Assembly: GCA_902785825.1 (NCBI GenBank)
Contig: CACZZZ010000016.1
Span: 1-58,206 of the forward strand
From: an uncultured Bacteroidia bacterium
Lineage (GTDB): Bacteria; Bacteroidota; Bacteroidia; Bacteroidales; UBA932
Direction of reading: 5' to 3'
Length of the DNA: 58,206 bases
Each line of letters starts with the position of its first letter. Positions within the stretch are counted from its first letter, which is position 1. Under the pieces are notes generated by a model, which did not search any database, was not told the origin of the DNA, and saw only the letters and a program-made list of their open reading frames with translations. Made by a program: the position numbers and the translations under genes. Below are positions 47,486 through 56,738 of this stretch, piece by piece.

Positions 47486-48550
47486 TCACTTGAAATGGAC
47501 AACTTGGACATCTCCGTTATAGGTGGCTCCGACCGTGTATTGGATGGCGGTCGGGGAGAAACGCTCCTCGAAGAAACGGTGCATGTGGCCGCAAAGGATA
47601 CCTTTGAGGAGTTTCTGCTCCTTCAGCCAGGCGCAGAACTCCAGGGTCGGCTCGTCCGCCCGCTGCTGAACCTTACGGTAACGCCACTCCTGCCCGGCGG
47701 GATAAGTCTTGCCTTTGTCAAAGGTCTCGGTGATCTCAAGTGGGGCACCTGTCAGATAAGCGCAGTTGCCGTCATTGGCCTCAAGTTCAACCTTGCAGAA
47801 CTCCGGAGTGTAAAGAGGAACGTGGCAGAGCATGATGACCGGAAGGCCTTTGGCCATCTCTTTCTTCATGTGTTCCAACTGGTTCCGGGTGAAATTGTAA
47901 TACACGTCATCGACTGCCACGAAGTTGACCCCGTTGATGACCCGGCTGGCAAATGTCAGGTCGTTGGGAAAAGCGCCCTGCACAGCTTCCCTGCTGTCGT
48001 TCTTGTAGGCCTCATCCTCCTTGGCCTCCCCGACATATTTCGAGTACTCATGGTTGCCTGCGGCGACGAACCAGTCCGCCATGATCATGTGCTTGGCGGT
48101 GACGTCCAGATTGGCCTCCGAGACGAAGTCGATCATGTCACCGGTGTGCATCATATACATTCCACGCTCATTGGCGTAGCGGATAGCCTCATCAAGGTAG
48201 TGCTCGCCGTAACCCATATAGCGGGAACGACGGCAGGCAAGCAACATCTTCCTCTCATCATTCCTGTCATCAGCCAAAGTGATATGGGTGTCAGAAAGAT
48301 GCATCACGTCAAACGGCTTCGTCGCTCCGACCTCGATGGTTATCTCCTTGATGTTCAAGGGACCGTAAGCGTCAACCTCGCGGGCGACCCCACTATGGGC
48401 GGCCGGCCCTTCGGCTCCGCTCTGGGAGCGGGTGTTTCCGCTCTGCCCTTCGGCTCCGCTCTGGGAGCGGGATCCACGGGGGCCGCATCCTGTCATGGCA
48501 AGCCCAGCGGCCGCCACTGAAGAAACTTTAATAAATGATCTTCTATTCAT
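47486..48550 (-). CDS. Tat-exported metallophosphoesterase with repeat-derived linker
   Basis: This 354-residue protein starts with a Tat signal (MNRRSFIKVSS) and lipobox AMTGCG (Cys22). A calcineurin-like phosphoesterase domain (about 70-350) has all five motifs: SDTHI, HTGDMIDF, AAGNHEY, LCHVPLY and CGHMHRF. Between them, residues about 26-52 are a 13-residue tandem duplication, RSQSGAEGQSGNT then RSQSGAEGPAAHS, encoded by two 27-base repeats, giving a low-complexity tether after the lipid anchor. Its substrate is unknown; phosphorylated sugars or nucleotides are options. It lies 42 bases after the second GH92 gene. Confidence 0.85.
   Translation of the reverse strand: MNRRSFIKVSSVAAAGLAMTGCGPRGSRSQSGAEGQSGNTRSQSGAEGPAAHSGVAREVDAYGPLNIKEITIEVGATKPFDVMHLSDTHITLADDRNDERKMLLACRRSRYMGYGEHYLDEAIRYANERGMYMMHTGDMIDFVSEANLDVTAKHMIMADWFVAAGNHEYSKYVGEAKEDEAYKNDSREAVQGAFPNDLTFASRVINGVNFVAVDDVYYNFTRNQLEHMKKEMAKGLPVIMLCHVPLYTPEFCKVELEANDGNCAYLTGAPLEITETFDKGKTYPAGQEWRYRKVQQRADEPTLEFCAWLKEQKLLKGILCGHMHRFFEERFSPTAIQYTVGATYNGDVQVVHFK
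48406..48471. repeat. Two tandem 27-base GAGCGGAG repeats inside the metallophosphoesterase gene
   Basis: Identical 27-base copies lie at 48406-48432 and 48445-48471, 39 bases (13 codons) apart. Each contains the small palindrome CCGCTCTGGGAGCGG. The minus-strand core CAGAGCGGAGCCGAAGGG resembles CTGAGCGGAGTCGAAGGG in the GH2 gene. Both copies are read in frame as RSQSGAEG. Confidence 0.85.
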
Positions 48551-48592
48551 GCTCTCAATTTAATGACTTTTCAACAATATTCAAAACGATTC

Positions 48593-51427
48593 TTACCTAT
48601 AAAAAAGCCTTTCAGGAGGGATAGGAGCGAATTTCGAGGTTCCTTTTTTCCTCCATGACCACTTAAGCGACTGATCCCCCTCATCATCGAAATAAAGGAG
48701 CTTGAAAGGATGAAGTCCTTGCTGAAGCGGAATGCTTCCAATAGCCGAGGCGGGCATCTTCCCGCCCTCCGCGCTCACTATCCGCTCCCCCTCAACCCAA
48801 AGCTCGCTCCCCTCGTCAGCGGTGAGGGAGAATTCCCACGTCCCATCCGACGGGACATTGATATATCCGAAGAAATTATAGGCGAAGTGGTCCCCTGCGG
48901 GAGAACCAGCTATCGAAGGAACCGCCATGATCCCGGAATCCTCCTCCGGATCAGCGTCTATCTGGTTGACAAACTTGAAGTTGGCAATATGGAAAGTGAA
49001 TCGGCAGCCCTGCGTCATCCCGTCCATGGAGGTTACGGGATAATAATAGTTCTTATGAGCCGCGACATAATTGACCGGGGACGGATCCATCCCCGTCTTG
49101 AAGGCCCGGGCCTTGATCAGGCAGGACCGTCCCACCTTGAAAGGTCCTGAATACACCGGGCTGTTCTCAGTCGGATCGCTGCCGTCAAGAGAGTAATGGA
49201 TCACGGCACCCGCAGTCCTACAGGACATGGAGACCTCTGCTTCGGAGTCAAACAGGTCAAGGTTACCGGTAATAGCAGGCTTGGACACAAACGGTCTCGG
49301 ACTCATTGAATATGGGGCAGGAAGGCCGTCCCGGCCATGATCCGGTTTAGGGGACAACTTGAATTCAAGGACACCGCCAGCCATGATCTGCTCATAAGTG
49401 AGGAAATGCCTGTCTATCCTCCCGCCATTCAGGAACACATCATTGATGTAAGGATATTCAGGATGATCAGCCTTGATAATCAACTGTTTCCCATTGCCAA
49501 GGCTAATCTCGGCCTTCTTGAAGAGCGGGGCGGTGAGGAGATATTCCCCAGTGCCTGGACAAGCCGGGTATATTCCTAAAGAAGCAAGGATGTACCAGGC
49601 GCTCATCTGACCGCAATCCTCGTTGCCGCAGACTCCATCCGGAGCGGCGGAATAAGCGTTCTCAAGGATCCAACGGACAATCTCCTGACTCTTGGAAGGC
49701 TCCCCGAGCCAGTAATAGATCCACGGAAGGGCATGCCCGGGCTCATTGCCATGGGCATATTGGCCTTTCGCTCCACCCAGTTCAGCGGCATAGGAGGCGT
49801 TACCCAGGGGATCGAAGCTGAACAGAGAGTCAGCGGCGGCGACCATCGCCTCGCGGCTTCCCATAAGGTACTCCATCCCGGTAAGATCATGCGGGGCGAA
49901 GAACCTGTACTGCCAGGGGGTCGCCTCGGTGAAGTCCTCGGAGCGCAGGAGGGGCTCGAAAGCTCTCGCCCATGTGCCGTCCAGTTTCCTTCCCCGGATG
50001 AAGCCCGTGGCAGGATCGAAAATATTCCGGTAATTGGCAGCCCTTTGGTAATATTCCTCAGCTATATCCTTGTGGCCCAGGTTTTCAGCCATCGTGGCTA
50101 TGCACCAGTCGTCGTAGGCGAACTCAAGGGTTCTGGAAGCGGTCTCGGCCTTCAGGTCGGCCGGGACGAAGCCGTGGGTGGCGTAGAGTTCCGAGGTGTT
50201 TACCTCGTTGTTTTTGGATGACACGACCATGGCTTCCAGCGCCCTCTCACCGTCGAAACCTCCAATTCCACGCAGCCAGGCGTCAGCGATGACAGAGACG
50301 CTGTGGTAGCCGATCATGCACCCCGTCTCAAAACTCGATAGCGGCCAGACAGGAAGCTCTCCGGAGCAGTCGTACATGTCCAGCATGCTGTTTACCATGT
50401 CGGCGACCAGATCAGGATCCAGAATGGTCTGAAGGGGATGCCAGCTCCGGAAGGTATCCCAGATGGAAAGCGTTGAATAGAAAGGCCTTGCGGTCTTGCG
50501 GTTCCTCCCAAGCTCATCACGGTAGCTCCCTTGGGCATCATCGATACGATTGGGAGTCACGAAGGTGTGATAGAAATTCGTGTAGAACACATCCGTCGGG
50601 CCACCTTCGACCTTGATCCTGCCCAGAGCCTCAGCCCATTGGGCTTCAGCCTTTGAGAGAATGTCGTCAAATGAGAGTCCTTCCGTCTCCGCGAGACGGT
50701 TTGCCACGGCATTCTCCAGACTCACTCCGGAGAGTCCGGCGAAAACGGTCACCTCCTTGGTTCCCTCAGGAAACGTCAGAAGCAGTTTACCACGGCCGGC
50801 CTCCTCCACCTTCTCGAAAGGAACCGAGAATTCGGCGGAGAAATAGCTGTCACGGCCATGAGCCCATGCCCAAGTGTTCCGCTCTCCTCTCAAGGTATTT
50901 GGCCCGTCGGCCTCCAACTCGGCTTTCAGAGCCTTGCTCCACCAGCCGATGCAATACTCCGCATCAACCTGGATCTGAGGGATTCCCTTACCTTTAAATA
51001 TATATCTATGCGCGCCTGTGTGCACATCAGCGGTCATCTCAGCGGTGATCCCAGCGGGGAAATCAACTCTGTAATAGCCTGGGCGGGCATATTCGTCACT
51101 GTGCGAGAAAGACAGCGGCTCAGCCTTCCCGGTCAAGGTCGGAGTGAAAAGGAAATCCCCGAAGTCCGGGCAGCCAGTCCCGGAAAGATGGTTGTGGCTG
51201 AAACCAACTATCACCGAATCCTTGTAATGGTAGCCGGAAGTCCGGTCGGGACTCGTGTCAGGCCCCAGCTGAATAGCGCCGAAAGGGACTGTAGCGGCGG
51301 GAATTGTGTTCCCGTCACGATCGGTCCCGTTAAACACATTGACCTGCGAGGCAGGATCCTTTGCCCCGGAGCACGAGGCGAGGATTGCCACGATGATAAT
51401 AATTATTGAATTCTTTCTCAATGACAT
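48593..51427 (-). CDS. GH92 alpha-mannosidase lipoprotein with C-terminal PA14-like domain (copy 2)
   Basis: This 944-residue lipoprotein (lipobox ILASCS, Cys19) has the GH92 N-domain (NVFNGTDRDGNTIPAATVPFGAIQLGPDT, GFSHNHLSGTGCPDFGDF) and the catalytic domain to about residue 720, with LSIWDTFRSWHPL, the HGNEPGHALPW glutamate and CGNEDCGQMSAWY. A CHB-type small domain (about 745-800) and a PA14-like module (about 835-944, DHFAYNFFGY, ADEGSELWVEG) follow. GH92 enzymes are calcium-dependent inverting exo-alpha-mannosidases. The start ATG overlaps the stop region of the first copy by 10 bases, implying coupled translation of a tandem pair. Confidence 0.92.
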   Translation of the reverse strand: MSLRKNSIIIIIVAILASCSGAKDPASQVNVFNGTDRDGNTIPAATVPFGAIQLGPDTSPDRTSGYHYKDSVIVGFSHNHLSGTGCPDFGDFLFTPTLTGKAEPLSFSHSDEYARPGYYRVDFPAGITAEMTADVHTGAHRYIFKGKGIPQIQVDAEYCIGWWSKALKAELEADGPNTLRGERNTWAWAHGRDSYFSAEFSVPFEKVEEAGRGKLLLTFPEGTKEVTVFAGLSGVSLENAVANRLAETEGLSFDDILSKAEAQWAEALGRIKVEGGPTDVFYTNFYHTFVTPNRIDDAQGSYRDELGRNRKTARPFYSTLSIWDTFRSWHPLQTILDPDLVADMVNSMLDMYDCSGELPVWPLSSFETGCMIGYHSVSVIADAWLRGIGGFDGERALEAMVVSSKNNEVNTSELYATHGFVPADLKAETASRTLEFAYDDWCIATMAENLGHKDIAEEYYQRAANYRNIFDPATGFIRGRKLDGTWARAFEPLLRSEDFTEATPWQYRFFAPHDLTGMEYLMGSREAMVAAADSLFSFDPLGNASYAAELGGAKGQYAHGNEPGHALPWIYYWLGEPSKSQEIVRWILENAYSAAPDGVCGNEDCGQMSAWYILASLGIYPACPGTGEYLLTAPLFKKAEISLGNGKQLIIKADHPEYPYINDVFLNGGRIDRHFLTYEQIMAGGVLEFKLSPKPDHGRDGLPAPYSMSPRPFVSKPAITGNLDLFDSEAEVSMSCRTAGAVIHYSLDGSDPTENSPVYSGPFKVGRSCLIKARAFKTGMDPSPVNYVAAHKNYYYPVTSMDGMTQGCRFTFHIANFKFVNQIDADPEEDSGIMAVPSIAGSPAGDHFAYNFFGYINVPSDGTWEFSLTADEGSELWVEGERIVSAEGGKMPASAIGSIPLQQGLHPFKLLYFDDEGDQSLKWSWRKKGTSKFAPIPPERLFYR

Positions 51428-54294
51428 ATCGCTGATTCAGGAATATCCGTGAATTTGTCCGAACCGGGAGCCTTCCAACTCCAGCCAAGCACCTGCCCCT
51501 CATAGTCCTCAAGATAAACGAGGCGGAAGGAATGGAGCCCTTTCCTGAGTGCTATCTGCCCGGTGGCGGTGTAGTCGGAATGAGAGCCGTCGTTATTGAC
51601 CGCAAGACGGTTGTCAATATACAAGACGCTGCCATCGTCACTGCGGAGAGCAAACTCCCAAAGGCCGTCCTCCGGAACATTGACATAACCAGTAAACACA
51701 TAGCCGAAGTGGTCAGCATCTGGAGCGGAAGCGATTGAAGGAGAAGGCATAACGCCTTTTGAGACGACCGGGGACGCAAGTACGCCGGCCGAGTTTTTGA
51801 ACTCTCCGAGGTGGTAAGTGTAAAGGCAGCCGGAGGCCGGTCCGGACACCTTCTTGGCCGGCAGAAAATCTATCGGGAAAGCGTGGACAACCATCTTGGG
51901 ACTCGGCTCGAAACCATCTTTGAATGCCTGAGCGACCAGATAGACATCCTGGTCTATACGGATTGGTTTCTCATAAAGGTCCGAGACAATCGACATATCC
52001 TCGCCGTCGAATGAATAACGAATCTCAGCGCCTTCCGTGCGGGTACGGAGCTCTGCCATGAATTCCTTGTCGAAGAAGCGGGGGTTCCCTTCCAGGTACG
52101 GAGTCGAGACGACCTTGCCGTCAGACATGGAATACGGGGCCTTCAGGGCGTCGCGATCGTGACAAGGCTCTTTGGAAAGTTTGAAGGATAACTCTCCGCC
52201 GCCCATCAGTTGGTCAAAGGTAATGTATTGCGCCTGGACCGGCTCACCGTTGAAAGTCACTTCTTTTATGTAAGCATATTCAGGATGATCGGCGGTGATA
52301 GTCAATTGTTTCCCGTTTCCGAGGGAAACTGTGGTCTTGGGGAATACCGGTGCGGAGAAGACATATTCCCCGGTGCCGGGGCAGAGAGGATAGAAGCCCA
52401 GCGCTCCGAAAACGTACCAGGCGCTCATCTGGCCGCAATCCTCGTTGCCGCAGAGACCGTCGGGACCGGTAGAATACAGATTATCAATGATTTCCCTGAC
52501 ATAGCGCTGGGAAGACGAAGGATCGCCAAGTGCCGTGTACAGCCAAGCGGTGGCGTGGCTTGGCTCATTGCCGTGGGCATATTTCCCGATACGCCCGGTG
52601 ACAAACCACTCGGCGTGCTCGTCAAGATCCCCATAACCCTCACTGAAAAGGGAGTCAAGGGATGACTTGGCCGCCGGTACTCCGCCCAGCATGGCGGCGA
52701 AGCCCGCCACATCATGAATCATGAAATGGCGGTACTGCCAAGCCGTGGCCTCGGTATAGTCCCTGGAAGACTCACGGCCGGTCCCGTCGGGCGTGAAAGG
52801 CGACCTCCAGTTGCCGTCGGAATCCTTTCCCCGGAAGAAGCCCGTGGAAGTGTCCAGGATGTTCCTGTATCTGAGGGCCCTGGCATCATACTCGGCAGCG
52901 ATGTCCTTATGGCCGAGCGACTCCGCCATACGGGCTATGCACCAGTCGTCGTAGGCATATTCAAGAGTCATCGAGATTGACTGGGGCGTGAGGTCGCAAG
53001 GAATATATCCGTATTGGTTGTACCAATCCGTTGCAGGGTATGAGTTGGAGGCCTCAATCATGGCCTTCAAGGCCTTCTCTCCGTCAAAACCTCTTATCCC
53101 ACGGAGCCAGGCGTCGGCGATCACCGAGACAGCGTGGTAACCGATCATGCAGTCCACCTCGTCTCCCCAAAGTGGCCACAAAGGCAACTGGCCGTTCAGG
53201 TCGTACATATCCAACATGCTGAAAACCATCCCATTCACAAGTCCAGGCTCCAGCAGGGTCATAAGGGGATTCCAGCTGCGGAAGGTGTCCCAAAGGGAAA
53301 GCGGGAAATAGAATCCCATCCCTGCGGGGGCGGTCTTGACCTCCCCGAGATGGTTCTTGTAACGGCCGTCAAGATCGGCCATCTGGTTAGGGACGACAAG
53401 GCTGTGGTAAAGGGCGGTGTAGAAAACCTTCCGGCGATCCGGAGACCCTCCCTCAACTGCGACACGACCGAGACTGGAGTCCCATAATGCCTCCGAAGCC
53501 TTCAAAGCTCCCTCGAAGTCTGCCTGAGGAATCTCCGCAAGACGGTTATTCTCAGCGCCTTCCACATCCACAGAGGAGATTCCGACGCTCACAGTGAGCT
53601 GGCCAATCTCCTCCGGGAAGGTCAGCAGGAAGCGGTCGTGTCCGTCAGGGACACATTCCTTGACAGGCTCGGAGAATAGGGCTGAGAAATACACCCAGCG
53701 GTCGTTCGACCAACCGGTGACATGCCGGCCGCCTCTCACGACGTTTTCCGAGTCTTTCTCCAGGAATATTCCGTCTGCCCTTGAGAAACCGAGATTATGA
53801 CCCATATCAATCAAAATCTTCCTCTCCCCCTTTCCTGAGAAAGTGTAACGGTGGCATCCGGTGTGCGACAGGGCTGTCATCTCCGCGGTGATGCCAAGCG
53901 AAGGGAAACTCACCTTATAATAGCCCGCATGGGCCTTCTCGTCCTCCTTCTTGAAAGGCATCGGACTGACCTCGAATCCATTAGCCGTCTTTGGCACATC
54001 CCCTATAACGGGAGTGAACAGGAAATCCCCGAGATCCCCTTGTCCGGTTCCGCTAAGATGGGTGTGGGAGAAGCCGAGAATCAGGCTGTCGGAGTCATGA
54101 TAACCAGCCACCCCACCATTCGGTGTGTCCGGACTAAGCTGCACAAGACCGAAAGGAGCGGTCGCTCCGGGATACGTGTGCCCGTCCAAAGCCGTGCCGA
54201 TAAATGGATTAACCTCCTTGACGGGATTCGTGTTCCCGGCACATGCCGAAAGAATCACGGCGATAATGCCGAACGCTATACTGTTTTTCTTCAT
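51418..54294 (-). CDS. GH92 alpha-mannosidase lipoprotein with C-terminal PA14-like domain (copy 1)
   Basis: This paralogue of the next gene has the same domain order: GH92 N-domain (NPFIGTALDGHTYPGATAPFGLVQLSPDT), catalytic domain with LSLWDTFRSWNPL, HGNEPSHATAW and CGNEDCGQMSAWY, a small sandwich, then PA14-like (DHFGYVFTGY, SDDGSVLYID, GLHSFRLVYLEDYEGQ). The reading frame opens at 54324, but the ATG at 54294 gives a clean lipoprotein signal (MKKNSIAFGIIAVILSACAG) and 958 residues, so it is preferred. That start lies just past the stop of the AAA ATPase gene, so the enzyme operon may be entered from there. No separate consensus promoter was found in the gap. Confidence 0.92.
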   Translation of the reverse strand: MKKNSIAFGIIAVILSACAGNTNPVKEVNPFIGTALDGHTYPGATAPFGLVQLSPDTPNGGVAGYHDSDSLILGFSHTHLSGTGQGDLGDFLFTPVIGDVPKTANGFEVSPMPFKKEDEKAHAGYYKVSFPSLGITAEMTALSHTGCHRYTFSGKGERKILIDMGHNLGFSRADGIFLEKDSENVVRGGRHVTGWSNDRWVYFSALFSEPVKECVPDGHDRFLLTFPEEIGQLTVSVGISSVDVEGAENNRLAEIPQADFEGALKASEALWDSSLGRVAVEGGSPDRRKVFYTALYHSLVVPNQMADLDGRYKNHLGEVKTAPAGMGFYFPLSLWDTFRSWNPLMTLLEPGLVNGMVFSMLDMYDLNGQLPLWPLWGDEVDCMIGYHAVSVIADAWLRGIRGFDGEKALKAMIEASNSYPATDWYNQYGYIPCDLTPQSISMTLEYAYDDWCIARMAESLGHKDIAAEYDARALRYRNILDTSTGFFRGKDSDGNWRSPFTPDGTGRESSRDYTEATAWQYRHFMIHDVAGFAAMLGGVPAAKSSLDSLFSEGYGDLDEHAEWFVTGRIGKYAHGNEPSHATAWLYTALGDPSSSQRYVREIIDNLYSTGPDGLCGNEDCGQMSAWYVFGALGFYPLCPGTGEYVFSAPVFPKTTVSLGNGKQLTITADHPEYAYIKEVTFNGEPVQAQYITFDQLMGGGELSFKLSKEPCHDRDALKAPYSMSDGKVVSTPYLEGNPRFFDKEFMAELRTRTEGAEIRYSFDGEDMSIVSDLYEKPIRIDQDVYLVAQAFKDGFEPSPKMVVHAFPIDFLPAKKVSGPASGCLYTYHLGEFKNSAGVLASPVVSKGVMPSPSIASAPDADHFGYVFTGYVNVPEDGLWEFALRSDDGSVLYIDNRLAVNNDGSHSDYTATGQIALRKGLHSFRLVYLEDYEGQVLGWSWKAPGSDKFTDIPESAICH

Positions 54295-54299
54295 AATCA

Positions 54300-55634
54300 T
54301 CACATATCCTCTATAGACAGACAACTGAACTCGACTTCTTTCCCTCCGAACACTTTGTTTGACATGTCCCTGACCTTAGCCTCAACCTCAGAGGGAGAGT
54401 ATTTGGACTTGTTTCTTTTCACCTCGAAAGCCTTGACGGTCCCGTCCAAGGCAACTCCAACCAGATCCAACTCGTTAGGAGCGATACCTTTCTTGCCCTT
54501 TGTCGGATTCCACCATCCCCCGATCTCACGATACTCCTGGGATTCCATCATCCGCTCCCTGAACCATCGTTCAAGGATTCTTCCGGAATATGTGGGGTAA
54601 TCCTCCTTGATGATATTGGCAAGAGCCGAATAATTCTTTATCTCGACAAGGGATCTGTAACGATGGAAATACCTGAACCAGAAGCGGAGAAAGACATCCG
54701 AGATCTCATACCTCACATCCTTGCTGTTCTCGCCGGAACGTATGGGACGTTTCTTCGAGATCAGTTTGTATTCCTCCTCAAGGATCCGGATCTGCCCTCC
54801 GAGGCTTTTATCTCCAAGACTGCCCTCTATCTCAGGAAGGGTCACCTCTCCGGAAGATATCCTGGCGAGAATGGAAAAATATGTCCCGTAGTTCTTCCCC
54901 ATCTCCTGAATGAGGATTTTCTCTCCCTCGTCCAGGAATTGCGATCCGGGAGTAGTCATGTAATCCACCATGGAGTCCAGATTCAGGCAACCGTTATCCA
55001 TCAGAAGCTCAATATATTTCGGCACACCTCCTGTAAAGCAGTAGAGGGCGAGGAGATCATCATTATTGTAATCGGCCTTATGATCCGCAAGGATACTTTT
55101 CTGGACACTGGTTGAGAACGGTTCCAATTCCAAGGTCAAGTCTGCCCTGCCAAAAAGGGGCTCATGCTCATCCTTGAATATCTTTTCCATAAGAGTGAAA
55201 GTGGATCCGCTGAAAACCAGGTTGACATGCGTTTTTCTCCTTGTCCTGTCCCAGATATCCTGGATATCCGAGAAAACCGCCTTGTTGATATAATAGAATT
55301 CCTGCACCTCATCGATGAACAAGGTGAAAGAACGGGTCTCCCCGGCTGACATTAACAGCCCAAAGATATCCTTGAAACGAGTAATCCCTTCAGGGACAAA
55401 CACCCCAAGAACACGACGTATCTCTGAGGAGAAATCCTCGCACAGATCACTCTCGGACCTTCGGCCGACGAAAAGATACACAAAATCAGCTCCTTCGAAA
55501 GCAAGGGTTCCAAGGGTGGTCTTGCCGATTCTTCTCCTTCCCTTCAGCACTGTCATCTTGGAAAAAGACTCAAAAGCCTTATCCCTTATTGCCTTAAGCT
55601 GCTTCAGAGGGATCTCCCTATCATAGTAATTCAT
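54300..55634 (-). CDS. AAA family ATPase with C-terminal DUF234 nuclease-like domain
   Basis: The protein has Walker A GRRRIGKTTL, Walker B FTLFIDEVQEF, a winged-helix-like middle, and a C-terminal DUF234 domain (FWFRYFHRYRSLVEIKN, NELDLVGVALDGTVKAFEVKRNKSKY) with a PD-(D/E)xK-like E-x-K core. This is the archaeal/bacterial ATPase_2 family, of unknown role. The open frame starts at 55685, but the first 17 codons are a 15-base tandem repeat (residues MAVKF-MVVNF-MDINF) overlapping a -7-like box. The ATG at 55634 (MNYYDRE) matches the usual family start and is chosen. It is more AT-rich than the enzyme genes and looks like an accessory gene. Confidence 0.85.
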   Translation of the reverse strand: MNYYDREIPLKQLKAIRDKAFESFSKMTVLKGRRRIGKTTLGTLAFEGADFVYLFVGRRSESDLCEDFSSEIRRVLGVFVPEGITRFKDIFGLLMSAGETRSFTLFIDEVQEFYYINKAVFSDIQDIWDRTRRKTHVNLVFSGSTFTLMEKIFKDEHEPLFGRADLTLELEPFSTSVQKSILADHKADYNNDDLLALYCFTGGVPKYIELLMDNGCLNLDSMVDYMTTPGSQFLDEGEKILIQEMGKNYGTYFSILARISSGEVTLPEIEGSLGDKSLGGQIRILEEEYKLISKKRPIRSGENSKDVRYEISDVFLRFWFRYFHRYRSLVEIKNYSALANIIKEDYPTYSGRILERWFRERMMESQEYREIGGWWNPTKGKKGIAPNELDLVGVALDGTVKAFEVKRNKSKYSPSEVEAKVRDMSNKVFGGKEVEFSCLSIEDM

Positions 55635-55640
55635 TGCAAC

Positions 55641-55700
55641 AAAGTTTATATCCATAAAGTTTACGACCATAAACTTTACAGCCATAAACTTTACAAATTT
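55641..55700 (-). repeat. Four 15-base tandem repeats at the start of the ATPase gene
   Basis: Four imperfect units lie at 55641-55655, 55656-55670, 55671-55685 and 55686-55700, each based on AAAGTTTA/AAACTTTA plus CCAT. Adjacent units contain AAAGTTT and AAACTTT, which are reverse complements of each other. Three units begin with an in-frame ATG on the minus strand, giving alternative starts five codons apart. The position next to the predicted transcription start suggests an operator or a length-variable leader. Confidence 0.85.
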
Positions 55701-55701
55701 A
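55694..55701 (-). promoter_or_regulatory. Possible -7 promoter box for the AAA ATPase gene
   Basis: TAAATTTG on the minus strand fits TAnnTTTG in an AT-rich stretch. No convincing TTTG lies 19-21 bases upstream. If used, transcription would start near 55688, inside the tandem repeats, which disfavours the ATG at 55685. Confidence 0.4.
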
Positions 55702-55743
55702 TAAAATATATTTTACAAAAACACCCGGAGCCGCATAAAAAAA

Positions 55744-55788
55744 TCCCCGGGTGTCTCATGATGTCATCCCCGGCCTGATCGGGGATCA
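55744..55788 (-). repeat. 45-base direct repeat, left copy, with terminator-like hairpin
   Basis: This copy is identical to 56847-56891 at 42 of 45 positions, in the same orientation. It contains the perfect hairpin ATCCCCG-GCCTGAT-CGGGGAT and ends on the TGA stop of the XRE gene. The segment resembles the CATCCCCG...CGGGGATCA repeats common after bacterial genes. Confidence 0.88.
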
Positions 55789-56169
55789 TTTATAATCAGC
55801 TTGCGAATCCGCAACTAATTGATTTCTTGTTTCATGAGTGTTTCCATACCCCTGGACATAGCTCAACGCGCTGTGGACCAGGTCGATGCCAAGAGCGTCC
55901 TCAAGTTTTGCGATAGTCTCTAAGGTTAAGTTCTCATGGCCTCTGACTAGTTTCGAAATATACTGGGGCGAGCAATTCATCCTCTCGGCCAGTTCTTGTT
56001 TTGATAGATTCAATTCATCTAGTCTATTAATAATCTTCAAGGCGATGAATCCTGAATACCTTAGCCATCGCCTGTTATTCCTCCGGTATTCTGCTTCTTC
56101 TCGCCAGTTTGTCTTTACCTCAAATTGTTCGAGAATCCTTATCTCCTTATTAATAATCTTGTTATCCAT
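55786..56169 (-). CDS. XRE family helix-turn-helix protein, putative antitoxin
   Basis: This protein of 127 residues from the chosen start has a Cro/C1-type HTH in its second half (LDELNLSKQELAERMNCSPQYISKLVRGHENLTLETIAKLEDALG, split here only by its motifs: the second helix ELAERMN and recognition helix SPQYISKLV). The frame opens at 56190, but the ATG at 56169 overlaps the stop of the preceding gene (ATGGATAA), the coupling usual in toxin-antitoxin pairs, so it is preferred. It probably represses its own operon and counteracts the upstream gene product. The final codons and stop lie in a 45-base repeat. Confidence 0.8.
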   Translation of the reverse strand: MDNKIINKEIRILEQFEVKTNWREEAEYRRNNRRWLRYSGFIALKIINRLDELNLSKQELAERMNCSPQYISKLVRGHENLTLETIAKLEDALGIDLVHSALSYVQGYGNTHETRNQLVADSQADYK

Positions 56170-56704
56170 TATTATAGAGTTCAAAATCATCTAAGTCTGA
56201 TATCCCTATTTCAACAAGGAAGTCTCTGACTTTATTCATTTTCTCAAGTTCCTTAATCGTATGGGCTCTTTCTTTCATGGTAGCAGTTAGTTTTATCGCT
56301 CCTCCAGTAACTATATAGACACCCGATTGAATCCTTATCGCATATATCCTCAGCCAAGAAGCATGTATCGGGTTTCTACCTTTAGCCTTTTCTTTGCTTA
56401 GGAAAGAGTCAGGAGGATCTAAATTATTGAGCGGATGAAATAACCTGTCGAGACTAATATCTGACGATAGATCCAAAATAAGGCATTCCAGGTTATTCGC
56501 TTCTTCTACTGTATCATAAATCGCCGCATCCACATCCGTGATATGGAAATAGTGATTTAAATCATCAGCATTCTCTTTAAAAAACGACGTTAACCATTCA
56601 AAGTCGTTCCATTGAGAGAACACTTGGTTAAACGCATTTGCAGAGTCTCCGTCATATATGACCGACCACAATCTTCCATCATCTACTAATCGTTCAAACC
56701 GCAT
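56162..56704 (-). CDS. Putative toxin partner (HigB-like context), unrecognised family
   Basis: This 180-residue cytoplasmic protein has no signal peptide and no membrane segment. The C-terminal part (SWLRIYAIRIQSGVYIVTG, GAIKLTATMKERAHTIKELEKM) resembles the substrate end of RelE/HigB-like or phage Gp49-type proteins, where a strand pair ends in a basic helix. The N-terminal 90 residues are acidic and not recognised. It overlaps the downstream XRE gene, in the toxin-first order known for higBA. The function is inferred mainly from this arrangement. It has AT-rich codon use. Confidence 0.6.
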   Translation of the reverse strand: MRFERLVDDGRLWSVIYDGDSANAFNQVFSQWNDFEWLTSFFKENADDLNHYFHITDVDAAIYDTVEEANNLECLILDLSSDISLDRLFHPLNNLDPPDSFLSKEKAKGRNPIHASWLRIYAIRIQSGVYIVTGGAIKLTATMKERAHTIKELEKMNKVRDFLVEIGISDLDDFELYNNG

Positions 56705-56730
56705 AACAAAGTAATCATAATTTAGTGTCG

Positions 56731-56738
56731 CAAATATA
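56731..56738 (-). promoter_or_regulatory. Possible -7 promoter box for the putative toxin-antitoxin pair
   Basis: TATATTTG on the minus strand, 27 bases before the ATG at 56704, fits the -7 TAnnTTTG consensus. The -33 position reads TAGG, so only half of the promoter is recognisable. Between this site and 56846 nothing else was seen. Confidence 0.5.

Noticed and set aside
55641..55700. CRISPR array
   Set aside because: The units are contiguous 15-base tandem repeats without spacers, and no cas genes are nearby.
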